Assembly (NCBI GenBank): GCA_026785865.1
Contig: JAJAZG010000204.1
Coordinates: 1 to 13,106, forward strand
Source of the DNA: Pseudanabaena sp. CAN_BIN31
GTDB taxonomy: Bacteria; Cyanobacteriota; Cyanobacteriia; Pseudanabaenales; Pseudanabaenaceae
Direction: 5' to 3'
DNA length: 13,106 nucleotides
The notes below the pieces were generated by a model that did not search any database, was not told where the DNA came from, and saw only the letters and a list, made by a program, of their open reading frames with translations. This document shows positions 5,916 to 13,106 of this stretch, in pieces; position 1 is the first letter of the stretch; every line of letters starts with the position of its first letter. The position numbers and the translations under genes were made by a program.

Positions 5916-8251
5916 CGACCTCCCGTTGTCTTGTCATCTGAATCAACGCGGAACCGTTCCACAGAATCCTGTAGACTGCGAGCAACACCTACCAGATTTT
6001 GCAGTGAAGCCGATACTCTTTGAGACTCTTGCGAAGTTTCTTGAGCGCTCAACTCAACTGACTGCATAACCTGAGACACTGTCCTTGAAGTCTCAGTTTG
6101 TTTGACCGTATCTTCTGTAATGGACAATACCAAAGTTTCAATGCGATGGGAAACTTGAATAATATCCGTGAGCGATTGACGCGCCTGTTCAGCACGTTTT
6201 GTTCCATCGATAACCTGTTGTGTTCCCACTTCCATCGCTTGTTGCACATTACTAGTTTCACTCTGAATTTGCAACACGATTTGCTCAATTTCTTTAGATG
6301 CTTTGGCAGCGCGATCGGCTAACTGTCGAACTTCGTCGGCAACGATCGCAAAACCACGTCCTGCATCACCTGCTCTTGCTGCTTCAATACTAGCGTTAAG
6401 CGCGAGTAAGTTAGTCCGTGAAGCAATTTGGGAAATCAGACCAACGATCTTAGAAATTTCTTGAGAAGATTCACCAAGCCGCTTAACTTTACGAGTCGTT
6501 TCGGCAACCGTTTCGCGAATGTCGAGAATACCTGCGACGGTACGTTCCACCGCATCACCGCCCTTGATCGCGGTCTCAGATGCTAGTTTGGCAACTTGCT
6601 CAGCTTCACGCGCACTTTCAGCTACACGTTGGATTGATTCAGTCATCATTTGGACTGAATTTAGGGTGTCACTTAACACCTCGGCTTGACGCAATGCATC
6701 TGATGACAAACTTCGGGCAAACGCTTCATTTTCGCGAGAACTTTCATTAACCTGACGCGCCGCAATTTTTACTTGGTTAACAATCTCGCGCAGGTTCTGA
6801 ATCGTGAGATTAAAAGAATCGGCAACCGCGCCGAGTACGTCAGCCGTCACCTCGGCTTGTACGGTCAAGTCACCTCGCGCTGCACCTTCTACGTCATCAA
6901 GCAAGCGGATTACCTGACGCTGTAAGTCTTCTTTAGCCTGTTCTTGCTCGGCCGCTTTGCGTTGAGCTTCAGTGGTATTCGCCACAATCGATTGGATCAT
7001 TTGGTTAAAGCTTGTCGCTAATCTCCCAAACTCATCTTCGCTATAGACTGAAGCGTGGGGATTCATGTCGCCACGAATTACCGCCTCAAATTGAGCTTGC
7101 AAGTTGGTGGTTGATTGATCGATCAGCTTAGAAGATCGTCGACCTAATCCCCAAGCGATCGTGCCACTTGCCACGGCGGCGGCTACAGCCATCATCCAGC
7201 CCGTATTTCTTACCTGCTCTTTTTGTCCTTGATCTTTAATTGTGTCTGTAGCGAAACTGATTACCACGCCCGCAGCGAACGCGGCAACAAAACCTGCGGC
7301 GATCGCGGTAATCCCGCTCTTAGTCTTGAGCGGCAAGCTATCAAAGGGAGAGAATACACCACCCTGCTCAGAGACTTCAGCAGCATCAGATCCCACCTTC
7401 TTTGCACCCAGTGGTGTATCAATAGTCCCTAGCCCAAATAGCTCGGCTTCGTTTCCAGATTGGTTAAATCTGACAGTTGCCATGTCCTGACCAGCCACTG
7501 ATGTAGTATTAAGAGAACGTCCCGAAGTCGTAAAGTCCTGATCGCCAAAATCTGATGATGACCGACTGGAGACCATCTGTGTTGCTTCTGAATCATTAAA
7601 TGAACTCGAAAAAGATGATTCACTAATATCATCAAAATCATCAAACTCATCGATAAAGACAACATCAGGATCTGCGCCTAGTTTGCTCGGACTGGACTCA
7701 TAACTAGAATTAAAACTAGCTCCCCCTGTGATCTGAGTTTCGGCGCTATAGCTATATTGACCAGAGCCATTCATTGAAGCGCTAGAGCTAAAATCTTCAA
7801 AATCAAAATCGTTTGTCTGATTTGCGCCAGCATTTTGCCCGCCATTATCATCGGCAGACCAAGATCCCTGCATATGAGTTGATTGGCTATAGTTATTATT
7901 TTCGTTAGCGTATTGCGGATTACTAAATTCATCTGCGGCGTTACTGCCTATGCTGTAGCTATCATCATCACTAAAATCTAATCTTTCTTTGGCGGCAGCA
8001 ATACCGCTATGAGCATATTCCAGAATTGAGTTGTCGTCGGTTAGTTGTAAAACAGTTTCGTATTCAGCAATTGAATCTTGATAGCGCTCTAGTGCGAGAT
8101 TAATATGGGCATGAAGTAAGCGACACATCGGGTCGCTAGGGCAGACTCTAACAAGATCTTGCGTCAATTGACCAGCTTGATCGTAGTCTCCCTGCATATA
8201 AGCCTTGGAAGCCTTGTCGTACTCTTTTTGGTATTGCATACTTGATGCCAT
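5912..8251 (-). CDS. Methyl-accepting chemotaxis protein (PilJ/HmpD-like) with N-terminal TPR, 779 aa
   Basis: This is the receptor of the operon, expected to form signalling arrays with CheW and CheA. Visible parts: a TPR-like helical region at about 1-90; a low-complexity Ser/Asn/Asp segment at about 92-300; two hydrophobic segments at about 313-334 and 350-368 joined by only about 15 residues; a HAMP-like segment at about 370-425 (DEFGRLATSFNQM); a second one at about 440-495 (DVLGAVADSFNLTI); and the long coiled-coil signalling domain at about 500-760. The hairpin tip is the diagnostic ISQIASRTNLLALNASIEAA region followed by ADEVRQLADRAAKAS. There is no periplasmic sensor domain, so sensing must occur in the membrane, through the TPR or disordered N-terminus, or through another protein. 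The ATG has a strong AGGAG about 7 bases upstream; a second in-frame ATG at codon 5 is less favoured. It lies 72 bases after the cheW-like gene and 113 before the cheA-like gene. Confidence 0.93.
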   Translation of the reverse strand: MASSMQYQKEYDKASKAYMQGDYDQAGQLTQDLVRVCPSDPMCRLLHAHINLALERYQDSIAEYETVLQLTDDNSILEYAHSGIAAAKERLDFSDDDSYSIGSNAADEFSNPQYANENNNYSQSTHMQGSWSADDNGGQNAGANQTNDFDFEDFSSSASMNGSGQYSYSAETQITGGASFNSSYESSPSKLGADPDVVFIDEFDDFDDISESSFSSSFNDSEATQMVSSRSSSDFGDQDFTTSGRSLNTTSVAGQDMATVRFNQSGNEAELFGLGTIDTPLGAKKVGSDAAEVSEQGGVFSPFDSLPLKTKSGITAIAAGFVAAFAAGVVISFATDTIKDQGQKEQVRNTGWMMAVAAAVASGTIAWGLGRRSSKLIDQSTTNLQAQFEAVIRGDMNPHASVYSEDEFGRLATSFNQMIQSIVANTTEAQRKAAEQEQAKEDLQRQVIRLLDDVEGAARGDLTVQAEVTADVLGAVADSFNLTIQNLREIVNQVKIAARQVNESSRENEAFARSLSSDALRQAEVLSDTLNSVQMMTESIQRVAESAREAEQVAKLASETAIKGGDAVERTVAGILDIRETVAETTRKVKRLGESSQEISKIVGLISQIASRTNLLALNASIEAARAGDAGRGFAIVADEVRQLADRAAKASKEIEQIVLQIQSETSNVQQAMEVGTQQVIDGTKRAEQARQSLTDIIQVSHRIETLVLSITEDTVKQTETSRTVSQVMQSVELSAQETSQESQRVSASLQNLVGVARSLQDSVERFRVDSDDKTTGGR

Positions 8252-8322
8252 GTCCTTTCTCCTAAAATCCCTAAAATATCTGCTATTTGTGCGAAATCAT
8301 CTTGAAATTAATTTATCTAGGA

Positions 8323-8850
8323 TTAGGATGCCCACCGTGCCGATCGCAGAATATTGACTTGATCTAGCAATTTTAGGGGATCGCTGTCTTCCATGATCCA
8401 CTCACCTTTTATGAAAGGAGCCATACTGTCAGGGCTATTCCTAGAGGCATGAAGTTTTGAAGAATCTAGCCAAGCCATCACGCTAATTTGTTCTACTGCT
8501 AAGCCTAGCATCATCCCTTGATCCTCGATAGCAATGATCGAAATTTCTGCGCGATCGGTATTTACAGGAGGTGCTTCCCCCAAAAATTGACCGAGATCGC
8601 CTACCCAAACTACTCTACCCCGAATATTAACTGTACCTAGCAACAGGGGGGAGACATTAGGCATGGGGTTGATCCGATCTGGAGAATATTCCAAAACTTG
8701 GCTAACTCCAATCGCAGGTAAAGCAAACTCAATTCCAGAAGCCACAAAAAATCTTAAATGCAGCTCACCTTCTGGAGCTTCGATACCTTGGTCGAAGTCA
8801 GTGGATTGATCTTGTCCGATGCCAGGGAAGAATTCTTGGTTTCCTACCAT
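8323..8850 (-). CDS. CheW-like coupling protein (PilI/HmpC-like), 175 aa
   Basis: This adaptor is expected to bridge the receptor tip and the CheA CheW-like domain. A single CheW domain spans about residues 29-168: LRFFVASGIEFALPAIGVSQVLE opens the first beta barrel, followed by LLGTVNIRGRVVWVGDLGQFLG, the strand-turn block typical of the family, and GLAVEQISVMAW. The first 28 residues are a non-conserved acidic tail. The start is an ATG with only a weak purine-rich GAGA before it; later in-frame starts would cut into the first strand of the domain, so this one is kept. It lies between the cheY-like and receptor genes on the same strand, consistent with one operon. The assignment to the pilus-type system comes from the neighbours, not from the protein itself. 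Confidence 0.92.
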   Translation of the reverse strand: MVGNQEFFPGIGQDQSTDFDQGIEAPEGELHLRFFVASGIEFALPAIGVSQVLEYSPDRINPMPNVSPLLLGTVNIRGRVVWVGDLGQFLGEAPPVNTDRAEISIIAIEDQGMMLGLAVEQISVMAWLDSSKLHASRNSPDSMAPFIKGEWIMEDSDPLKLLDQVNILRSARWAS

Positions 8851-8964
8851 AATTTGATGATCTCTACTGATAGCAAATTTTAAGTGCTTTTAAGTTTTAA
8901 AAAATGAACAAAAACAAACAAAATTAAACGTTGAGAACACTAAGAAAATTTTTTAGTAAAATTT
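8851..8964 (-). other. AT-rich spacer between the cheY-like and cheW-like genes
   Basis: These 114 bases contain no gene. Just after the cheY stop there is a direct repeat of CTAAAAA(A)TTTT, with copies near 8943-8954 and 8956-8966. No stable GC-containing hairpin or clear promoter is seen, so read-through from cheY into cheW is the simplest reading. Confidence 0.4.
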
Positions 8965-9333
8965 TTAGGCTTTTCTAAGTAACTGCTTGACAGTGCCAAC
9001 TAGCTCTTGAGGTTGAAAGGGTTTGGCGATATAGGCATCAGCACCCTGTTTCATTCCCCAATAACGATCAAATTCTTCACCCTTAGATGAACACATGAGG
9101 ACAGGAACGCGCTCGGTTTTAGGATCGGTTTTGATGCGACGACATAGTTCATAGCCATTCATGCGGGGCATGACAATGTCCATAACGACGATGTCGGGAC
9201 GACTACCTTGCATTTGCTCTAGTGCTTCCACACCATCGCTTGCGGTTTTGACGGTTAAGCCACTGCCTTTGAGTAAGTCCTCAATCATCTCTCTTTGCGT
9301 CACACTGTCTTCAACCACCAGAACTATACTCAT
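8965..9333 (-). CDS. CheY-like single-domain response regulator (PilH/HmpB-like), 122 aa
   Basis: This stand-alone receiver is expected to accept phosphate from CheA. The acidic pair E8/D9 (LVVEDS), phosphoacceptor D52 (VVMDIVMPRMNG), switch S82 and K104 (YIAKPF) are all present, and there is no output domain. The segment EEFDRYWGMKQGADAYIAKPF resembles PilH-type regulators of twitching systems more than enteric CheY. I chose the ATG at 9331-9333 because the protein then starts directly at the first receiver strand (MSIVLVVEDS) and has GAGG 9 bases upstream. A TTG start at 9348 would add five residues of no known value. It is the first gene of the four-gene chemosensory run, 239 bases after the yifB-like gene. 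Confidence 0.93.
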   Translation of the reverse strand: MSIVLVVEDSVTQREMIEDLLKGSGLTVKTASDGVEALEQMQGSRPDIVVMDIVMPRMNGYELCRRIKTDPKTERVPVLMCSSKGEEFDRYWGMKQGADAYIAKPFQPQELVGTVKQLLRKA

Positions 9334-9572
9334 ACATGAATGCCTCAATAGGATTCTTCCACTAGCAACTCACAAAACTAAATGTACTAAAATCAAGACA
9401 ATTGGCATTTTTCTATGCCTATCTTAATGTTTTAAGTTAGCGCTTAATTATTTATTAACCTATCCATATTTTAGTCTTGCTCTGATAAAGCATTAAAGGT
9501 TGGGTTGAAAGTCAAGACACAAAATAGCATGTATAGGGCTTTGCTCTTTTATATTAGGCTCAAATAATATTT
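9334..9572 (-). other. Intergenic region upstream of the chemosensory operon
   Basis: These 239 bases separate the yifB-like gene from the cheY-like gene and probably hold the operon promoter. No convincing terminator for yifB is visible; the only hairpin is a 6-bp AT-only repeat (ATATTA/TAATAT) just after its stop. No reading frame of coding character is present. Confidence 0.45.
9487..9515 (-). promoter_or_regulatory. Weak candidate promoter of the chemosensory operon
   Basis: On the minus strand a TTGACT (9510-9515) matches a -35 box in five of six positions. The hexamer 17 bases on (TGCTTT, 9487-9492) is a poor -10. It would leave a leader of about 150 bases before the cheY ATG. Other AT-rich -10-like hexamers lie between here and the gene, so the true start site cannot be fixed from sequence. 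Confidence 0.2.
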
Positions 9573-11096
9573 TTAGGTAGCGCGATCAAGGGTGCGGTAC
9601 TGTACAGCTTCGGCGATATGGACAATTTGAATATTTTCAGCATTAGCGAGATCGGCGATCGTGCGGGATACTTTGAGAATGCGATCGGTGGCTCGTGCTG
9701 ATAATCCTAGTCGCTTGATTGCCGCCTCTAACAAGTCGCGCGAAGCGTTGTCTAGTTCGCACCATTGGCGCAAATGTCGGGATTGCATCTGGGCATTACA
9801 ATTTACTCTTGCTTCTGCCTGAAATCGATTTTGTTGAATTTTGCGTGATATTTGGACTCTTTCTTTAACTGCACTAGAGTTTTCTCCCTCTTGCGATCGC
9901 GTCATCTCCTCAGGCTTTAGCCTTGCCACGGTCACTTGCAAGTCAATCCGATCCATTAACGGCCCTGATAGCTTTGCCCAATACTGTTCACGCTGGCGGG
10001 GTGTGCAAGTACAAGGCTGCACCGAATCGCCGTAATAACCACACTGACAAGGGTTTGTCGATGCGACCAGCGTAAATTGTGCGGGGAAAGTCACCGATTG
10101 GCGGGTGCGGGAAATGCACACAAATCCATCTTCTAAAGGTTGGCGCAAAAATTCTAAGACATCGCGCTTAAACTCGGTAAGCTCGTCAAGAAACAAGATC
10201 CCGTTGGTGGCAAGTGTGATCTCGCCAGGACGCGGAAAGCTGCCGCCACCGACTAATGAGGGGCCAGAGGCGGAATGGTGGGGGCTACGAAATGGGCGAT
10301 CGCTGACTAATCCTTTACCCTTTAGCAAACCTGCCACTGAGTGAATCCGCGTCACTTCTAAGGCTTCGTCAAAGTTCATGTTGGGCAGGATACTCGGTAA
10401 GCGCCTTGCTAATAAAGTTTTGCCAGATCCAGGCGGACCCACAAAAATTAGATTATGTCCACCTGCGGCGGCGATTTCGAGAGCGCGACGGGCTTGGTGT
10501 TGACCTTTAACATCTTTAAGATCGAGTTTAAATTCGCTTTCGTGCCATTTCAGGTCAGGATTGGCAACTACTGGTGGATATTTGGCGGGGTTAGCTAAGA
10601 AATCTCCGACTTCGGTGATGCTCTGCAATCCATATACAGATAAGCCTTTAACTAGGGCGGCTTCTTGAGCATTTTCCTTCGGCACAATAATGCCGATTAT
10701 ACCTAAGCGCTGGGCGGCGGCGGCGATCGGTAATACACCTGAAACGGGACGCAGTGAACCGTCAAGGGAAACTTCACCTAAAAACATGTGATCCCCCAAT
10801 AATTGTGGATCGACTTGCTCGGACGCGGCTAAGATGCCAATGCTAATCGGTAAATCAAAAATCGGACCTTCTTTACGAAGGTCGGCGGGCGTGAGGTTAA
10901 TCACGATCTTTCGCATTGGAAAAGCGTAGCCTGCATTTTTGATGGCAGCTTTAACCCGTTCTCGACTTTCTTGAACTGCGGTATCGGGTAATCCGACTAA
11001 GGTAATTCCGGGCAATCCTCCCGATACGTCTACCTCTACCCCTACTTGAATGGCATCGATACCTAAAATTGCGGCACTCCAAACCCTTGCTAGCAC
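9573..11096 (-). CDS. YifB/ComM-type Mg-chelatase-like AAA+ ATPase, 507 aa
   Basis: Full length for this family (about 500-510 aa). ComM of naturally competent bacteria is a hexameric helicase that promotes branch migration during uptake and recombination of transforming DNA; many other members are uncharacterised. Order of domains: an N-terminal Lon-protease-like (ChlI) domain at about 1-170; the AAA+ core with Walker A GPPGSGKT (220-227), Walker B ILFLDE (300-305) and MDRIDL (381-386); a four-cysteine insertion (C350, C352, C362, C364), typical of the family and likely metal-binding; and a C-terminal helical domain ending in RTLDRAT. The start codon is GTG at 11094-11096 with a weak AGG upstream; the protein begins MLARVWSAAILGIDA, as is usual in the family. 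It precedes the pilus-type chemosensory operon on the same strand, which is suggestive because type IV pili and ComM both serve transformation, but co-transcription is not shown. Confidence 0.93.
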   Translation of the reverse strand: MLARVWSAAILGIDAIQVGVEVDVSGGLPGITLVGLPDTAVQESRERVKAAIKNAGYAFPMRKIVINLTPADLRKEGPIFDLPISIGILAASEQVDPQLLGDHMFLGEVSLDGSLRPVSGVLPIAAAAQRLGIIGIIVPKENAQEAALVKGLSVYGLQSITEVGDFLANPAKYPPVVANPDLKWHESEFKLDLKDVKGQHQARRALEIAAAGGHNLIFVGPPGSGKTLLARRLPSILPNMNFDEALEVTRIHSVAGLLKGKGLVSDRPFRSPHHSASGPSLVGGGSFPRPGEITLATNGILFLDELTEFKRDVLEFLRQPLEDGFVCISRTRQSVTFPAQFTLVASTNPCQCGYYGDSVQPCTCTPRQREQYWAKLSGPLMDRIDLQVTVARLKPEEMTRSQEGENSSAVKERVQISRKIQQNRFQAEARVNCNAQMQSRHLRQWCELDNASRDLLEAAIKRLGLSARATDRILKVSRTIADLANAENIQIVHIAEAVQYRTLDRAT

Positions 11097-11199
11097 TTTT
11101 TACCTATTAAAATAAAGCTTACAAATTCTTAATTAATTAAGATTGTCGCATGTAAATTTACTCTGCATTAGCTATTTTCGCGAAATAGCCATAAATCAA
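11097..11199. other. Region upstream of the yifB-like gene with two small palindromes
   Basis: CTTAATTAATTAAG (11128-11141) is a 14-base perfect palindrome. GCTATTT and AAATAGC (11171-11177, 11183-11189) form a 7-bp stem with loop TCGCG. Both lie between the upstream terminator and the GTG start, where the yifB promoter should be. No clear -35/-10 pair was found. They could be operator-like sites, but no known binding motif was recognised. Confidence 0.35.
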
Positions 11200-11248
11200 A
11201 ACATCAAAAAGAAAAAGGGCGCGTTGCGCCCTTTTTCTTTTTGATGTT
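11200..11248 (-). terminator. Strong hairpin terminator (possibly bidirectional) after the small Cys4 gene
   Basis: The 23-base arms at 11200-11222 and 11226-11248 are exact reverse complements around the loop GTT. The GC core GGGCGC/GCGCCC is flanked by A-runs on one side and T-runs on the other, so RNA from either strand has a GC stem followed by U-rich sequence. It begins 4 bases beyond the stop codon of the Cys4 gene and separates it from the yifB-like gene. Confidence 0.88.
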
Positions 11249-11251
11249 CTA

Positions 11252-11530
11252 CTATTCTGCAAAACTAAGCGATCGCATCTTAATTTCCTGTAGTTCTAAA
11301 ATTTCTCCATGTGTAAGAGAGATCGTGTCATGGAATGATTCATTTAAAAGCGATTTAAAATCGTTAGCAGGTTGCCAAGAAGTTTCAAATGGATGGGCTG
11401 CTAGACTGCAAGCATCCCATGTGGAAAGTACAGGAACATCCAGTTTTTCACACAAACCACCTCTTCTTCCTTCAGGAGTGTAGTGCTGACAGAATCTACA
11501 AGATGTAATCGAATTACTTGAAGAGTTCAT
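11252..11530 (-). CDS. Small four-cysteine protein of unknown function, 92 aa
   Basis: I do not recognise a named family. The sequence has CRFCQHYTPEGRRGGLCEKL and then DACSLA, giving C11, C14, C27 and C41 in a CxxC-x12-C-x13-C pattern, with a GRRGG turn between. This is the look of a small zinc-binding or Fe-S site. The C-terminal half is polar and probably helical (HGEILELQEIKMRSLSFAE). There is no signal peptide or membrane segment, so a cytoplasmic location is likely. I chose the ATG at 11528-11530; a TTG at 11554 would add eight residues but has no ribosome binding site. The chosen ATG has only a weak AAGAT upstream. A terminator follows immediately, and another lies upstream behind the HD gene, so it is probably a single-gene transcript. 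Conservation of the cysteine block in cyanobacteria is likely but is from memory and inference. Confidence 0.75.
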   Translation of the reverse strand: MNSSSNSITSCRFCQHYTPEGRRGGLCEKLDVPVLSTWDACSLAAHPFETSWQPANDFKSLLNESFHDTISLTHGEILELQEIKMRSLSFAE

Positions 11531-11841
11531 ATATCTTAAATTTGACTTTGCCAAATTTTATTTAAAAAAATTTATTAATTAATTCAATTATGCAGGTTGA
11601 TAAAATAGGTTCTAAGTAAGCTCTAATCCTTGCTTAGAGACTGTTTCAGTGATCCCAAATAAAATGTGAACTTAACAATATTTTAACTGATTCCTGTAAT
11701 GCTTTCATGACAATCGTCTTGAGGAATTCATGGACTTAAATTGCTTACTTGAATAGTTAAGAAAATATAAAGACAACTTTTATTTGTATTTCTCCTAAGT
11801 ATTTCTACTTACTCCCTTCCCAGTGAAAGAAAACATAAAAT
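11531..11841. other. Gene-free stretch between the small Cys4 gene and the HD-gene terminator
   Basis: No coding frame of useful length is seen on either strand. It should hold the promoter of the Cys4 gene. A CATAAT-type hexamer near 11584-11589 on the minus strand is a possible -10, without a good -35. A weak stem CTCTAA/TTAGAG lies near 11621-11639. No tRNA, riboswitch or known RNA is recognised. Confidence 0.4.
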
Positions 11842-11886
11842 CCAAAAAAGTAGATACGGCGCTCTGCGCCGTATCTACTTTTTTGG
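11842..11886 (-). terminator. Strong hairpin terminator after the HD-domain gene
   Basis: The 21-base arms at 11842-11862 and 11866-11886 are exact reverse complements around the loop TCT. The stem has a CGGCGC/GCGCCG core and A6/T6 tracts near its ends, so it could work in both directions. It starts 28 bases after the stop codon of the HD gene. Its design matches the terminator at 11200-11248. Confidence 0.85.
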
Positions 11887-11914
11887 GTTCTAATATAATT
11901 AGCGACAGTTATAA

Positions 11915-13106
11915 CTATTTCAAGGCAGTTTCTTTTGATGTGAATATCGGCTGTTGAACTATTCCTGAGTCTTTCGGCTTACAAAGATGTTCGGGTAAGG
12001 CAGAGCCTGAAGGATCGAGTTTGTCAGCTAAGTGAGGATATTTAATCCTGCCATGGTTGCGCTCTTGCCAGACTTTGATAAATACGGGTGCAATCCGATC
12101 TAGATCTTCCCAACTCAATGAACAATCTTGGAGTTGACCATCATCCCATCGGGTTTTGAAGATTCGCATAAGCAAATTTTTGGCGGCTTCGAGAGTTGTT
12201 TCTGTGCCAAGCGATCGCAAGGCGGCTTCGCAAGCATCGGCTAGCATCACAATCCCTGTTTCGCGAGATTGGGGAATTGGGCCAACATAGCGAAAATCTG
12301 ACTCAGCCACATGATCCGATTGCTTTTGGGCTTGGCAATAAAAATAGCTAATCGTGATTGTCCCCTGATGCTCTGGAATAAACGCTTGCAGCATTTCGGG
12401 AAGGTGATACTTTTGAGCTAGCTTGAGACCACCTGAAACATGCTCTTTGATGATCTGAGCGCTATTCCAAGGATCGTTTAGTTTGTCGTGGGGATTGGGC
12501 TGCCCCATCTGATTTTCAATGAAATATTCAGGTCGGAGCGTCTTGCCAATGTCGTGATAGAGCGTGCCTGTCCTCACTAAGCTAGTGTCCGCACCCAGTT
12601 CACGGGCGGCGGATTCAGCGAGATTCGCTACAAATAAAGTGTGCTGAAAAGTGCCCGGGGTTTCGGTAACTAATCGTCGTAAGAGTGGGCGATCAAGGTT
12701 AGCTAACTCAGCCAAACGAAATGGCGTTAATGCGTAAGAAATATGTTCTAGGTAAGGGATTGCACCAAGAGCGACGATCGCCGAAATTATTCCTCCTGAT
12801 GCATACTGAAGTGCAGTGATTGCGATCAGAACTGGTGGTGTTGAGCCGCCGATAACGGCGATCGCGATATAGATGACCGCCTGTAAAAAACCGACTAATA
12901 AACCTACTGCCGCCAGATGAGATCTCGTGAGGGGGCGATTAGTGACTGCCGCCGCCACAATTGCGCCAATTAGTACAGGAATGAGTGCCAGCAAATCGGT
13001 ACTAATGGCGATCGCGAGTAAGCCTGATATGAGACAAGTGATCAGCAGCGCCAGACGCGAGCTATAAAAACTGCCAATTATTAGACCCATACTTGCTAAT
13101 GGTGCA
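11915..13106 (-). CDS. 7TM-HD family membrane phosphohydrolase (PgpH-like, putative c-di-AMP phosphodiesterase), N-terminus outside the window
   Basis: The frame is open to the right edge and encodes APLAS before the first visible Met at 13088-13090, so the gene is cut at its 5' end rather than starting there. Counting from that Met (391 residues to the stop), about 1-110 is a run of hydrophobic membrane segments, the end of the 7TM part. The HD domain follows with H150 (TFQHT), H179/D180 (LYHDIGK), H217 (KEHVSGG), H241 (PEHQG) and D285 (LADACEAA), all as expected for an active two-metal HD enzyme. The block FRYVGPIPQSRE is typical of the family. PgpH of Listeria degrades cyclic-di-AMP; the missing part would be the extracytoplasmic 7TMR-HDED sensor. 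The tail after about 345 is polar and poorly conserved. It is followed by a strong terminator. Family is secure, substrate is by analogy. Confidence 0.9.
   Translation of the reverse strand, partial: APLASMGLIIGSFYSSRLALLITCLISGLLAIAISTDLLALIPVLIGAIVAAAVTNRPLTRSHLAAVGLLVGFLQAVIYIAIAVIGGSTPPVLIAITALQYASGGIISAIVALGAIPYLEHISYALTPFRLAELANLDRPLLRRLVTETPGTFQHTLFVANLAESAARELGADTSLVRTGTLYHDIGKTLRPEYFIENQMGQPNPHDKLNDPWNSAQIIKEHVSGGLKLAQKYHLPEMLQAFIPEHQGTITISYFYCQAQKQSDHVAESDFRYVGPIPQSRETGIVMLADACEAALRSLGTETTLEAAKNLLMRIFKTRWDDGQLQDCSLSWEDLDRIAPVFIKVWQERNHGRIKYPHLADKLDPSGSALPEHLCKPKDSGIVQQPIFTSKETALK

Noticed and set aside
9334..9348. TTG start for the cheY-like gene, five codons upstream
   Set aside because: The ATG at 9331-9333 starts exactly at the receiver fold and has better ribosome binding site spacing.
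9161..9427. An 88-codon plus-strand frame overlapping the cheY-like gene and its upstream region
   Set aside because: Most of it is antisense to the conserved receiver domain and the rest is low-complexity AT-rich sequence.
11241..11483. An 80-codon plus-strand frame opposite the Cys4 gene
   Set aside because: The minus-strand frame has the patterned cysteines and a correctly placed terminator. The plus frame starts inside the terminator stem.

Overview
The window looks chromosomal and cyanobacterial. The octamer GCGATCGC (the HIP1 repeat typical of cyanobacteria) recurs at many places inside and between genes, and every gene recognised has close family counterparts in cyanobacteria. The AT-rich intergenic DNA and the long hybrid CheA fit a filamentous, gliding lineage such as Pseudanabaena or a relative; that genus-level guess is inference. 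All real genes found lie on the minus strand, so the biological reading order runs from right to left.

Reading right to left: (1) 11915-13106, the 5'-truncated end of a membrane HD-domain protein (7TM-HD family, PgpH-like, putative cyclic-di-AMP phosphodiesterase), followed by a strong hairpin terminator at 11842-11886. (2) About 310 bases without a gene, then a small four-cysteine protein of unknown function (11252-11530) with its own terminator at 11200-11248. (3) A full-length YifB/ComM-type Mg-chelatase-like AAA+ ATPase (9573-11096). (4) A four-gene chemosensory operon of the cyanobacterial type IV pilus (Pil/Hmp/Tax) kind: CheY/PilH-like (8965-9333), CheW/PilI-like (8323-8850), a methyl-accepting protein/PilJ-like (5912-8251), and a very long hybrid CheA/PilL-like kinase (453-5798). 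(5) The start of a Uma2-family (DUF820) putative nuclease running off the left edge (1-380).

The four che-type genes form a complete signalling chain. The receptor gathers a signal in the cytoplasm or at the membrane, CheW couples it to CheA, CheA autophosphorylates on its Hpt histidine, and phosphate passes to the CheA receiver and/or the free CheY. The likely output is control of type IV pili for gliding and phototaxis. The PilG/PatA-type regulator usually found at the head of such operons is absent from the expected place.

The most notable points are the roughly 850-residue acidic linker of CheA with repeated short motifs, a 37-base perfect palindrome across the receptor stop codon, a 12-bp inverted repeat bracketing the CheA stop codon, two terminators with the same core, and the small Cys4 protein. 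I did not find clear evidence for a wholly new system. These are second-look items within a recognisable gene set.
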